From Rhodobacteraceae bacterium UBA3087 (GTDB lineage: Bacteria; Pseudomonadota; Alphaproteobacteria; Rhodobacterales; Rhodobacteraceae): a DNA stretch of 13,476 bases. The notes beneath the pieces were generated by a model. It did not search any database. It was given only the letters and a program-made list of their open reading frames with translations, and had not been told where the DNA came from. Made by a program: the position numbers and the translations under genes. Positions 1 through 7,870 of this stretch are shown in pieces (the stretch's first letter is position 1; each line of letters starts with the position of its first letter). The DNA lies in assembly GCA_002367285.1 (NCBI GenBank), contig DFBF01000266.1, forward strand, positions 11,766 to 25,241, in the 5' to 3' direction.

Positions 1-21
1 TTGCCTTACCCGCATCCGCTG

Positions 22-306
22 TCAACCGGCACCACGTCCCAACAGCGCGTCGAACACCAGCGCCATGCAGGCGCAGTATTCTAGATCATCCAGAAACGGT
101 TCGCGCGCGCGCGGGCGTGCCATGGCGGCGGCCATCAAGCTGCCATTGCCCCACAGAGGGTGGATATTGCCGGTTTCCTGGCGGTATTGATCGGCCGCCT
201 CGGCCTCACTCAACAGGCGTGACATCAGCCCGAACCGCGCCTCGGGGGCCACGCGCAACAGCGCGCAGCCCGCCGCAGCCACATCCCCGTGCATCACGGG
301 GCGCAT
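22..306 (-). CDS. Small uncharacterised protein coupled to the megatron gene
   Basis: I do not recognise a function for this 94-residue protein. It starts two bases after the megatron stop and keeps the coding character of the operon, so it is probably translated with it. The sequence is mostly helical: VAAAGCALLRVAPEARFGLMSRLLSEAEAADQYR (about 9-42), an interrupted segment NIHPLWGNGSLMAAAMA (about 47-63), then EPFLDDLEYCACMALVFDALL (about 69-89). It has three cysteines (C14, C78, C80), no signal peptide and no transmembrane segment. An alternative start is M5. It could be a small GTA accessory or structural protein, or a gene of the next operon segment. Small proteins after g15 occur in other Rhodobacterales as I recall them, but that was not checked. 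Confidence 0.75.
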   Translation of the reverse strand: MRPVMHGDVAAAGCALLRVAPEARFGLMSRLLSEAEAADQYRQETGNIHPLWGNGSLMAAAMARPRAREPFLDDLEYCACMALVFDALLGRGAG

Positions 307-308
307 GG

Positions 309-3300
309 TCAGGCCGCCACCGTCATGCGGCGGAACGGGCCTGGGCCGAACCGTTCAGACACCTGCGCCACGTCGACATTGAACGGCGCGCTGATGCCGT
401 CACTGCTTTGGGCGGCAGAGCTATAGGCCCATTGAGCTGCCGACACCGTTTCTTCGCGCACCAACGCCTCGCCATCCAGAACCCGCACGATATAGCTTTC
501 CGAGGCCTCGCCCAAGGGCACCTCGACCCCTTCCCAGCTGTCGCCATCGCTGCGCGTGCGGCGCGTCCACCAGATGTCCAGCCCACCCGCACCGTCGTCC
601 CCATGTTCCAGATGCACCGGCGCATAGGGGCGCAGGCCGATGCCGTCAAAGGCCTCGATCTGGTGCACATAGACCGGGTCATCATAAGTCCGCGCCGCCG
701 GACCAACCCGGTAATGACGCGCAAGGCCACGTTCGCTGGCGTTCATGTCGATCTGTTGCGGCGACCCGTTCATCAGCACGAAATAGCTGCCCGCAGGCCA
801 CTGGTCGGGCATGATCACGTCGCTGCCCTGTTGCCCACGCAAACGGCCCGTCAGGTCGTAAACACCCTCTTCAACCAAGGTTGCATCGGTGAACTGGAAC
901 ACCTCCCAATTCGCAACCGTGCCATCGCCAATTACCGCCACATTGGCACCGTTCAACATCTGGGTCGTCGACACCGAATTCAGCTCTCCGGTCGACAGGC
1001 GCACGCGCAGCGCGGGGCCACGGTCAATGACGCTCGGTGTGGCGGAGAACAGGGTGCTTTCCGTAACCCCAACCACCGCGTTTGACGCCAGCAGCGTGTT
1101 CAATTCATACCCGCTGTCCTGGGGTGCCTTATAGAGCGCAACCGAGCCCGGCCAGGGCGTCGCCGTCACCGCCAGATGGGGCGCGTGTTCGACCTCTTCC
1201 CCGGTGATCATCGGCAGATCCATGAACAGGGGCAGAACCGGCACGGCGGCGACAAAGGGTTTAGGGCGCACCGTGACTTCGACCGCGTCCGAGGGATCGT
1301 ATAGGTTGGGTTCGATCCGAACCGCCTGCACCATCTGAACGCCCGCCTGTTCCACATGGTCCAGACGATACAGTTCCGTGCCCGCATCGGTTTCGATCTC
1401 GACCACATCGCCCGCCATATTGGCAATGGCCGAAGGCGGCAGTGCGAACCGGGCCTGGTCACGGGCCACGCGGGCCTCGGACAACCAGCGCTCGGCGATC
1501 GCACGCCCTTCGCTTTGCAGCAAAACCAGCGGGAATTCCGATTGCGACACGGCGCGGCTGACGTCATCGGGGAAGATCGCCTCGCTGGCGCGCACTTCAT
1601 AGTCGCCTTCCGCCTCGACATAGTTCAGACGCACGCGTCCGGCCATGTCGGCGACAGGTGCACGGGTCAACTGCAAGGTGCCGTCCTGTTCATCGGTCAG
1701 GGCCAGGAAATCAGGGTCAATCAGACGGTTCGTGCGCCCATCGCGCGTGGTAAAGACCAGCCTACCCTCGCGCTCGGCGGCCTCAAACCCATAGGCCAGC
1801 ATGAGCGGCTGCAACGCAGATCGCGCGCCACTGATATTGCCCACGGAATAGCCACGCACAAGGCCATACAAGCCGCTGACATCATAGTCAAAAACACCAG
1901 ATCGCTCGCAAATCTCGGCCACAACCGAGGCCAATGAGCGCGCCGACGCCCGCCCGTTCAGCCAATGCCCCCGCGCATAGTTCGGCCCGTCGCTCCACAG
2001 GTCGATATTTCCCGGGAAATACGGGAACGGGCGCGCGTCCCAGGCCCAGACATGGGCGCGCGACATGTCGATCATCTGAATGCCAGTTTCCGTGTCGGTC
2101 ACGTTGTTGGACGGGTCGTTCCAATAGTCATACATCGCCCGCAGATATTGCATCTGCATGAAATCATCGCGCCGCCCATTCGAATGCTTGGGCAGGCTGC
2201 TTTCCGAACTTTTCGGGTCCAGAAACTTGTTGGGCTGGTTGGTGCCTTTGTCGATCGCCGCACAGCCCAGTTCGGTGAACCAGATCGGCTTTGTCCCCGG
2301 CAACCACAGCGTCGGGTCGTCATTGCGCACCCCGGCCACGCGTTCGTGGTGCGTGCGGGTCCACCAGTTGGTGATGTCCTTATAACGCCAGACCCAGGGC
2401 TCATCATGGGCGCCATCACTGATCGGCGTGCGCAGCTGGATCGCCTCGGCTTCGGGGGCGTGATAATACCAGTCGTAGCCTTCGCCACCCTCGATATTCG
2501 CCTTCAGATAATCCAGATTGTAGATCGAGCCATAGGCCTCATCTGCCTCGCCGTCTTTGCCACGCCAATCCGACAGCGGCATGTAATTGTCGATGCCGAT
2601 GAAATCGATATTGGCGTCGGCCCACAGCGGGTCGAGGTGATAGAGTAAATCACCCGAACCATCCTGCGGCTGATACCCGAAATATTCGGACCAGTCGGCA
2701 GCATAGCCAACCTTGGTCTCCGGCCCCAGGATCGTGCGCACGTCGGCGGCAAGCGCAATCAGCTGCGCCACGGCCGGGAATGTGCCCCCCGCGCCCCGGA
2801 TCTGGGTCAAGGACCGCATTTCCGAGCCAATCAGGAACGCATCCACCCCGCCCGCGCTGGCGCACAGATGGGCATAGTGCAGGATGAACCGACGGTACGA
2901 CCATTCGGTCGGACCGGTGTAGCTGACGCCAGCCGCGGTCACGGCAAAGTCGCCAACAGCCGCCTGACCAAAGAAGTCATTTACTTCTGTTTCGGCCCCA
3001 GCCGTCAGGTCGGGCGACCCGTCAACTCCCGGTGCCGCAGACAGCGTGATGCGCCCGCGCCAGGGCAGAACCGGCTGGTCAGCCCCCAGTGTCCAGGGGT
3101 CTTCCAAACCATTCCCCGCAGTCTGGTCCATCAGGATGAACGGATAAAACGTCACCGCCTTACCCGCATCATTCAGAGCCACCAGCGCCTCTTTCACCGA
3201 TTGGTCCGTCGGAGTGCCGCCATAGATCGGGCGGTCCTCGGCATCAACCGGCACCAATTCGGCGCCACTGCGCGTCACGCCGGACACGGTCCAGGGCATT

Positions 3301-4220
3301 TCGGTTCCATCTTTCGCGGCCTGTTCGACCTTCGGCTGCAACGCACACTCTCCACAGCGCAGATCGTCGCCAAACCAGGACACGATCAGCGACGTCGCGC
3401 CGCAATTGGGCAGCTCTGCGTCCAGCACGTCCAGGGATGTGGCGAAATCGGTCTTGCCCGAGGGGCTGTTCACATTGGTGCTTGAGGTCACGCCGGGTTG
3501 CGCGGTCACGTTCACCTGCGTCGTTGCCAACGCGTATTCGCCGCTGCCCGGAATGATTGCCACGGCCTGGGTGCCACGTGCGATTTCACCCTGCATATCA
3601 GGCAGTTCCGGGCGGATCACCTCAAAATTCAGCTGCGGCACACGATTGCCGAACTGGGTTACATCCAGGTCTTCAAACACCACATAGGCAATGCCGCGAT
3701 AGGCCGGGGCTTCGCCCGTGCCCTGCACCGCTTCGATCTTGGGGTCAGGCATCTGGGTGTCATCACCCAGATAGACCCGCATGTTCAGGTCTTCGGTCGA
3801 TACCTCGGCACCATCGGCCCAGACGCGCCCAATGCGGGTAATCTCACCCTCGCACAGAGCAATCGCCAGGCTGACGGTATAGCTGAATTCGGTTGTCTTG
3901 GGTTTCTGCGGCGCGCCTTTGCCACCATGGATGACCTTGTTCTCCTGAAACTTAGTCGCCCAAATCACCTGACCGGCCACGCGCGTGCGACCGTACAGCT
4001 GTGGCACCGGCACACCTTCACTGGCACCCGTCAGGCGGAACCGATCCACCTTGCCGGTTTCGATCGGATCCGATCCCGCGCCCATGATGCTCTGGTCGAT
4101 GACCCGACCAACGGTTGCGCCAATAGCGCGGCCAATCACGACCGAGCTCAGCCCCAGAACACCGCCACCAATGGACGCGCCAGCGGCGGCCCCAACTGCG
4201 GACAGAACAATAGTCGCCAT
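309..4220 (-). CDS. GTA tail-tip megatron / host specificity protein with TIM-barrel domain
   Basis: Largest tail-tip protein (1303 residues, near the RcGTA g15 length), forming the end of the baseplate and contributing to recipient recognition and DNA passage. The first 40 residues are a glycine/alanine-rich hydrophobic stretch that could insert in a membrane or line a channel. A hub-like domain (about 50-210) follows, with VPQLYGRTRVAGQVIWATK and VPQLNFEVIRP. A glycoside-hydrolase-like TIM barrel spans about 430-750 (FIGIDNYMPLSDW at 540-552; Glu candidates E467 in IGSEM and E650 in WFTELG). Then comes a phage tail_3-like region (about 770-1000, with RAIAERWL) and a beta-rich C-terminus. 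The start at 4220 is chosen because it overlaps the peptidase stop (TGATG) and has AAGGGG upstream; the open frame back to 4463 overlaps the peptidase and has no family character. Hydrolase activity is unproven. Confidence 0.95.
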   Translation of the reverse strand: MATIVLSAVGAAAGASIGGGVLGLSSVVIGRAIGATVGRVIDQSIMGAGSDPIETGKVDRFRLTGASEGVPVPQLYGRTRVAGQVIWATKFQENKVIHGGKGAPQKPKTTEFSYTVSLAIALCEGEITRIGRVWADGAEVSTEDLNMRVYLGDDTQMPDPKIEAVQGTGEAPAYRGIAYVVFEDLDVTQFGNRVPQLNFEVIRPELPDMQGEIARGTQAVAIIPGSGEYALATTQVNVTAQPGVTSSTNVNSPSGKTDFATSLDVLDAELPNCGATSLIVSWFGDDLRCGECALQPKVEQAAKDGTEMPWTVSGVTRSGAELVPVDAEDRPIYGGTPTDQSVKEALVALNDAGKAVTFYPFILMDQTAGNGLEDPWTLGADQPVLPWRGRITLSAAPGVDGSPDLTAGAETEVNDFFGQAAVGDFAVTAAGVSYTGPTEWSYRRFILHYAHLCASAGGVDAFLIGSEMRSLTQIRGAGGTFPAVAQLIALAADVRTILGPETKVGYAADWSEYFGYQPQDGSGDLLYHLDPLWADANIDFIGIDNYMPLSDWRGKDGEADEAYGSIYNLDYLKANIEGGEGYDWYYHAPEAEAIQLRTPISDGAHDEPWVWRYKDITNWWTRTHHERVAGVRNDDPTLWLPGTKPIWFTELGCAAIDKGTNQPNKFLDPKSSESSLPKHSNGRRDDFMQMQYLRAMYDYWNDPSNNVTDTETGIQMIDMSRAHVWAWDARPFPYFPGNIDLWSDGPNYARGHWLNGRASARSLASVVAEICERSGVFDYDVSGLYGLVRGYSVGNISGARSALQPLMLAYGFEAAEREGRLVFTTRDGRTNRLIDPDFLALTDEQDGTLQLTRAPVADMAGRVRLNYVEAEGDYEVRASEAIFPDDVSRAVSQSEFPLVLLQSEGRAIAERWLSEARVARDQARFALPPSAIANMAGDVVEIETDAGTELYRLDHVEQAGVQMVQAVRIEPNLYDPSDAVEVTVRPKPFVAAVPVLPLFMDLPMITGEEVEHAPHLAVTATPWPGSVALYKAPQDSGYELNTLLASNAVVGVTESTLFSATPSVIDRGPALRVRLSTGELNSVSTTQMLNGANVAVIGDGTVANWEVFQFTDATLVEEGVYDLTGRLRGQQGSDVIMPDQWPAGSYFVLMNGSPQQIDMNASERGLARHYRVGPAARTYDDPVYVHQIEAFDGIGLRPYAPVHLEHGDDGAGGLDIWWTRRTRSDGDSWEGVEVPLGEASESYIVRVLDGEALVREETVSAAQWAYSSAAQSSDGISAPFNVDVAQVSERFGPGPFRRMTVAA

Positions 4221-4666
4221 CAGACAATCCCCTTCGGAAATGCAAAACACGCCACGATGCGGCGGGCCCAGGGGGTCGACAGCGGGCTTTCCACCACGCT
4301 GTGCCCCGAATAGGCATGAATGAATGTCGGGGTGGCGTCGGTCAGCCCGACGATCCCCAGATGTTTGGCCACCGAGCGGTCGCGCATGCGAAACAGGATC
4401 ACATCGCCAGTTGCCCGTTCGGCCACCGGTTTTTCGTCCAGATATTTCGCGGCGGCCAGCCATAAGGTTTCCTCACGCGATGGTTCGGACCAGTCGCGCG
4501 TATAGGCGGGGATGACTTCGGGCTCACCGCCCAGAACCTCGCGCCAGACACCGCGCACCAGTCCCAGACAGTCACAGCCCGCCCCACGCGTTGCCGCCTG
4601 GTGGCGGTACGGTGTCCCGATCCAGTCGCGCGCGGCCTTGGCAATCTGATCCCCTGCCCCAGTCAT
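4220..4666 (-). CDS. GTA cell-wall peptidase (NlpC/P60 family)
   Basis: Tail-associated peptidase that should open recipient peptidoglycan during DNA delivery. The 148 residues form a minimal NlpC/P60 domain: ARDWIGTPYRHQAAT (about 12-26) leads to GCDCLGL with the expected nucleophile C33. Then come GDVILFRM (about 87-94), KHLGIV with the expected general base H102, and FIHAY with H117 as the likely third residue. No signal peptide is present, as expected for a particle-borne enzyme. No strong RBS precedes it; the ATGA overlap with the hub stop suggests coupling. Its own stop overlaps the megatron start by one base (TGATG). Corresponds to RcGTA g14. Confidence 0.95.
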   Translation of the reverse strand: MTGAGDQIAKAARDWIGTPYRHQAATRGAGCDCLGLVRGVWREVLGGEPEVIPAYTRDWSEPSREETLWLAAAKYLDEKPVAERATGDVILFRMRDRSVAKHLGIVGLTDATPTFIHAYSGHSVVESPLSTPWARRIVACFAFPKGIV

Positions 4667-5589
4667 TGATCAAAGAGCCCATTTGAGCGGTCGGTGACAT
4701 CACGTGCAATCAGGACAGAGCCGTCGTTCGCATCAGCGCTGATCGGCGAACTCAACAACCAATCGTCGCCTGGAATGTCCGGAAATCCCTGAAAATTCAG
4801 GATGTTGTTGAACTTCAAACGGCAGGTATCAACGCGCTTGTCGCACCCGGCTTCGATCCGCAACATGTCACCCGGCACGATTGGCGCACGCAGCGCCTCC
4901 CACAGCTCGATTGTACGTCCGTCCGTGGTCAGGCGATCATTTTTGACCAGCCCGACCAGCCCAGCCGCCGCGCCGGTTTCGACCAGCAGACGCCCGCGTT
5001 CAAACCAGCGGTCCTCAAACCCAGTGAAATCGGCGAACCGGAAAATGGTCCCCTGGTCCACCTCTTCCACAGCGCGTTCGGCCAGGTATCCCGGCACCGA
5101 GAAGTCGAATTTGCACCCGGCATCGCCCAGCACTGCGCCGCAGGGGGCCTGGAAGGCCCGGCCCTGTGACTGGTTCAAGGCCTCGGTCAGGCCCTGAAGC
5201 TCGGCGGTAAAGGCGCCGGCGCTTCGGGTTACCTCGCCCAGATTGCCGCGAAACTGCATCAACCGTTGGTCGATTTCGTCCCAGTTGACCAGCCAGGCCT
5301 CGACCTCGGCGCCATCAAACCGCCCGGCGCGAATGTCATCTTCGCGCACCGCCACATCGGACAGCGCGCCCAAGGCTTCGGTGTTGTCTATCGACAGGCC
5401 GGTGGTCTGTTGCAACGCACGCGCCGTCAGGCCGGTGTCGGCCTTGAAAGTGACCCCGCCAAAGCTCAGATCCACATCGTGATCGGTAAAGCCATAGACG
5501 GCCCCATCCCGGCGGGTCAGCAGCCAGCAGCGCGCGACCGTGGTCAGACCCGCGGCAAAATGCGCCTCGAATTCCTGTGAAATCCCCAT
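4663..5589 (-). CDS. GTA tail hub protein (DUF2163 / BR0599 type), likely Fe-S binding
   Basis: Hub ring below the distal tail protein, leading to the megatron. The 308-residue protein has an N-terminal DUF2163-like domain (FEAHFAAGLTTVARCWLLTRRDG through GFTDHDVDLSFGGVTFKA, about 7-50) and EVEAWLVNWDE (about 95-105). A C-terminal domain has GDMLRIEAGCDKRVDTCRLKFNNILNFQGFPDIPGDDWLLS (about 240-280). Four cysteines stand out: C150 and C159 (in APCGAVLGDAGC) and C249 and C256 (in GCDKRVDTC). This arrangement suits the [4Fe-4S] cluster known for lambda gpL-type hubs; that the cluster exists here is inference. It overlaps the peptidase gene by 4 bases (ATGA). Corresponds to RcGTA g13. Confidence 0.93.
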   Translation of the reverse strand: MGISQEFEAHFAAGLTTVARCWLLTRRDGAVYGFTDHDVDLSFGGVTFKADTGLTARALQQTTGLSIDNTEALGALSDVAVREDDIRAGRFDGAEVEAWLVNWDEIDQRLMQFRGNLGEVTRSAGAFTAELQGLTEALNQSQGRAFQAPCGAVLGDAGCKFDFSVPGYLAERAVEEVDQGTIFRFADFTGFEDRWFERGRLLVETGAAAGLVGLVKNDRLTTDGRTIELWEALRAPIVPGDMLRIEAGCDKRVDTCRLKFNNILNFQGFPDIPGDDWLLSSPISADANDGSVLIARDVTDRSNGLFDQ

Positions 5590-6221
5590 CAGACACGGAC
5601 CTCCATTACCGGCACGTTCGGCACGTCACCGGCCTGGAACGAGGCAACCGAGGTCTGGATCCGATCCGTGTCAAAGCGCACGGGCACGTCGAATTCGAAC
5701 CCGGCGGTGACCTCGGCGTTGATGTCAGGCGCGGTTTCAAATGTGATCAGGCCTGTGGCGTCATCCACCTCGAAATGGATCGATTCCTGCAACTGGTCGC
5801 CTTGAATGCCGATCTTGACCGAGCCGACCACGGGCTTTTGGATCGGGCGCACATATTCATGCCCGCCGGATTTGTACCGTTTGGTCAGCTGAAATTGCGT
5901 GCGTTCGCCGTCCCCCCAATCGATCAGTTGATCGACATAGTTCGGCTCCACCGATGGCGTGCCGGATTTGAAATCCGACCAGTCTTTCCAGCGAAAGCCG
6001 AAAAGCTGGCCGCGCCGCGCCTCAAAAAAGGCGATCAATGTTTCAACGTCATCCAGGCTGCGCATGCCGACACCGGCGTCATAGCGACGGCGCGAATGGG
6101 CCCAGGGCGTGTTGCGTTCTTCGAACCCGTTGGCCAGCGTCACCACTTCGGTGCGCCGTTCGGGGCCACCAACCGAGCCGAAGCTGAGGTTGGCGGGAAA
6201 ACGGACTTCGTGGAAATTCAT
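5589..6221 (-). CDS. GTA distal tail protein (DUF2460 family)
   Basis: Ring protein at the end of the tail tube that connects tube and hub. The 210 residues start MNFHEVRFPANLSFGSVGGP and carry the family signature FFEARRGQLFGFRWKDWSDF (about 65-84). Also present are NYVDQLIDWGDGERTQFQLTKRY (about 94-116) and a C-terminal VPVRFDTDRIQ segment. Start choice is fixed by the AAGGAGG RBS that overlaps the tape-measure stop. Its stop overlaps the hub start by one base (TGATG), indicating coupled translation of two proteins that contact each other in the particle. Corresponds to RcGTA g12. Confidence 0.93.
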   Translation of the reverse strand: MNFHEVRFPANLSFGSVGGPERRTEVVTLANGFEERNTPWAHSRRRYDAGVGMRSLDDVETLIAFFEARRGQLFGFRWKDWSDFKSGTPSVEPNYVDQLIDWGDGERTQFQLTKRYKSGGHEYVRPIQKPVVGSVKIGIQGDQLQESIHFEVDDATGLITFETAPDINAEVTAGFEFDVPVRFDTDRIQTSVASFQAGDVPNVPVMEVRV

Positions 6222-6229
6222 GGGGTTAC

Positions 6230-6236
6230 CCTCCTT
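6230..6236 (-). promoter_or_regulatory. RBS that decides the distal tail protein start
   Basis: AAGGAGG overlaps the tape-measure stop codon and lies 8 bases before the ATG at 6221. This favours 6221 over an open 21-codon extension to 6284 that would overlap the tape measure gene. Confidence 0.8.
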
Positions 6237-6888
6237 ACCGGTGCCGTTGGCCGCGCGACAGCGCACGTGCCATCTGTGCTGCAACCTGGCTTTGCGAGCG
6301 CTTGAAACCCTCGACGTCCGGTGTGCTGATGTTCATGGTGATATTGACCGGCGCGGAATTTCCCGAGGCCTGCACCCCCAGTTTCCCGTTGGCGCCCCGC
6401 GTCAAAGGCATGATCGCCTCGGGTCCAGCTTCGCCCATCAGCCCCATGCCGCCCCGCATCGGGAAGCTGACCGGACCACTGACGATGCCGCCCGTGGCAA
6501 AGGGCGTGACACGCCCCTGACTAAAGGCAGCCCCGTTTTCAAAGGGCAACATGACACTACCAACCGCCCCCGCGATCAACCCGCCGATATGCGAGGTAAC
6601 CGGGCGCATGGCCGCGTTATAGGCGGCGTCGATCATGCTTGTCGCAAGGGTGCGCAACGCATCCGACAGCTTCATGCCGTCAAAGATCAGCCCGTCAAAC
6701 GCCTTGCGCAGACCGCCACTGATCCCGGTCGACAGCGTTTTCACATCTGCCCCCAGGTCGCCAACCGTGGCCTGCATATTGCGCAACTCGCTGTCAAAGG
6801 CAGCCGCCATCGCCTGCGCCCCACCCAACGAGCTTTCCAGCGCGTCGACCTGGTCATCGAACCCGTCGATCCCGTCGAATTCCGCCAT
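6235..6888 (-). CDS. GTA tape measure protein (short)
   Basis: Sets tail length and is chaperoned until the tube forms around it. At 217 residues it is far shorter than typical siphophage tape measures but normal for RcGTA-like particles with short tails. The N-terminal half is helical (DDQVDALESSLGGAQAMAAAFDSELRNM, about 11-38), then SGGLRKAFDGLIFDGMKLSDALRTLATSMIDAAY (about 57-90). Next come a hydrophobic glycine-rich stretch (HIGGLIAGAVGSVMLPF, about 100-116), FATGGIVSGP and GEAGPEAIMPLTR, the conserved C-terminal motif of lambda-type tape measures. A strong AAGGAG RBS (6895-6900) sits 6 bases before the start and one base separates it from the preceding stop. Corresponds to RcGTA g11. Confidence 0.93.
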   Translation of the reverse strand: MAEFDGIDGFDDQVDALESSLGGAQAMAAAFDSELRNMQATVGDLGADVKTLSTGISGGLRKAFDGLIFDGMKLSDALRTLATSMIDAAYNAAMRPVTSHIGGLIAGAVGSVMLPFENGAAFSQGRVTPFATGGIVSGPVSFPMRGGMGLMGEAGPEAIMPLTRGANGKLGVQASGNSAPVNITMNISTPDVEGFKRSQSQVAAQMARALSRGQRHR

Positions 6889-6889
6889 G

Positions 6890-7108
6890 TTACTCTCCTT
6901 CGTTCAAACCCCGAGCGTCATTGTCCGGGAAGGCCATTGCCATTTCTTCCAGCCGGGCACGGCCCAGGGGCGCATCGCCCCCATCGCGGCCCAGCATGAC
7001 CATCAGCTCGACCGGTGTGAGCGCCCAGAACTGGTCGGGGCGCAAACCCAGTCCGCGAAAGCCCAACCGCATCAGGGCGGGCCAGTCGAACCGGGGTGGC
7101 GTGCTCAT
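6890..7108 (-). CDS. GTA second tail assembly chaperone (g10.1 type)
   Basis: A small 72-residue protein with the compact pattern DWPALMRLGFRGLGLRPDQFWALTPVELMVML (about 8-39). The F-W-LTP-E core is typical of the short phage tail-assembly chaperones encoded just before GTA tape measures. The C-terminal part is charged (GRARLEEMAMAFPD). Its ATG overlaps the preceding chaperone stop as ATGA, in the -1 frame. Only a weak purine run precedes it, so expression likely depends on translation of the gene before it. Its stop is immediately followed by the tape-measure start. By analogy with lambda gpG/gpGT it should work with the preceding protein. Confidence 0.85.
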   Translation of the reverse strand: MSTPPRFDWPALMRLGFRGLGLRPDQFWALTPVELMVMLGRDGGDAPLGRARLEEMAMAFPDNDARGLNEGE

Positions 7109-7431
7109 GGCGTCGCATCCCCCGGCAGGGCAAAGGCGCGGGCCAAAAGCTGACCCGCCACCTGTGCGGCTGCGACCGGCCCGCCCGCGATTTCAGCCGA
7201 CAACAGGTCGCGCGACTGGCCTTGCCAGCCCCCGCCCCGAAGCCCCGCCACGATCAGCGCAAGCACGTCACGTGTGGAAAACGCGCCACCTTCGAAGCGT
7301 TCGACCAGCTCGACAATCGTGCCGGTGCCCAGGCTCTCCTCCAGCTCCGCCAATGCGCCCAGCGTCAGCTTCAGCACATGGCGGTCCCCATCGATGGTCA
7401 AAGCCACCTCTCCCGTCCAAGGATTTGCCAT
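7105..7431 (-). CDS. GTA tail assembly chaperone (g10 type)
   Basis: A 108-residue protein matching the GTA-family tail assembly chaperones that hold the tape measure before tube polymerisation. It shows an N-terminal beta hairpin (NPWTGEVALTIDGDRHVLKLTLGALAELEESLGTGTI, about 3-39, a characteristic family block). Helices follow, and RDVLALIVAGLRGGGW (about 54-69). It sits between tube protein and tape measure, where phages keep the G/GT chaperone pair. It overlaps the next gene by 4 bases (ATGA), that gene lying in the -1 frame. The -1 frame is open across the last codons and a G5 run (coding strand, about 7119-7123) lies just upstream, so a fused product is conceivable but unproven. Confidence 0.88.
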   Translation of the reverse strand: MANPWTGEVALTIDGDRHVLKLTLGALAELEESLGTGTIVELVERFEGGAFSTRDVLALIVAGLRGGGWQGQSRDLLSAEIAGGPVAAAQVAGQLLARAFALPGDATP

Positions 7432-7433
7432 GA

Positions 7434-7847
7434 TCAGAGCGCCGTGAAGGTCAGCTCGCCAGCCGAAGCCATGGCAAGATCATAGGTCGCCTCGCCATTG
7501 TGGCTGCCGGCATATTCGATCGAGGTGATCATGAACGCGCCTTCGATGATGCCGAAATCGGGCACGATCACCTGGAAACTGGGCACTTCGCTGTCAAAGA
7601 ATATCTGACGCGCACGTTCGTCGGTGTTTTCATCCTTGAACACACCCGAACCAGAGATCGACGCGGATTTCACACCCGCACCGCCCAGCAGCTCGCGCCA
7701 GCCACCCTGGCTTTCCAGGCTGGTCACATCGACGCTTTCGGCGTTGAAGCTGATACGCGTGGCCCGCAGGCCCGCAATGGTCTCGAACTGACCAGCGTTG
7801 GTCATGTCGAGCTTGATCAAGAGGTCTTTACCGTTCTGGGCAACCAT
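7434..7847 (-). CDS. GTA major tail (tube) protein
   Basis: Polymerises into the tail tube through which DNA passes. The 137-residue protein opens MVAQNGKDLLIKLDM, with SFNAESVDVTSLESQGGWRELL (about 34-55), SISGSGVFKD (about 64-73) and a C-terminal GAFMITSIEYAGSHNGEATYDLAMASAGELTF. This is the layout of TP901-1-type tail tube proteins and RcGTA g9. Two in-frame ATGs are separated by one codon. GGAG at 7856-7859 is 2 bases from the first and 8 from the second, so 7847 is chosen. The chaperone gene follows after two bases without its own clear RBS, suggesting coupling that would also limit its level relative to tube protein. Confidence 0.94.
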   Translation of the reverse strand: MVAQNGKDLLIKLDMTNAGQFETIAGLRATRISFNAESVDVTSLESQGGWRELLGGAGVKSASISGSGVFKDENTDERARQIFFDSEVPSFQVIVPDFGIIEGAFMITSIEYAGSHNGEATYDLAMASAGELTFTAL

Positions 7848-7870
7848 GGCCATAACTCCAGTATTTTCAA

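Noticed and set aside
1..15. Possible start of another minus-strand gene (ATG at 15, reading MRVRQ)
   Set aside because: Only five codons are inside the window, with no strong RBS; too little to call.
117..4313. Several plus-strand open frames of 190-320 codons opposite the megatron gene
   Set aside because: All are mirror frames of one continuous 1303-residue protein with strong family features, and they show no domain or consistent RBS.
4221..4463. 81-residue N-terminal extension of the megatron
   Set aside because: It lies entirely within the peptidase gene in another frame and has no family character; the TGATG overlap at 4220 gives the proper start.
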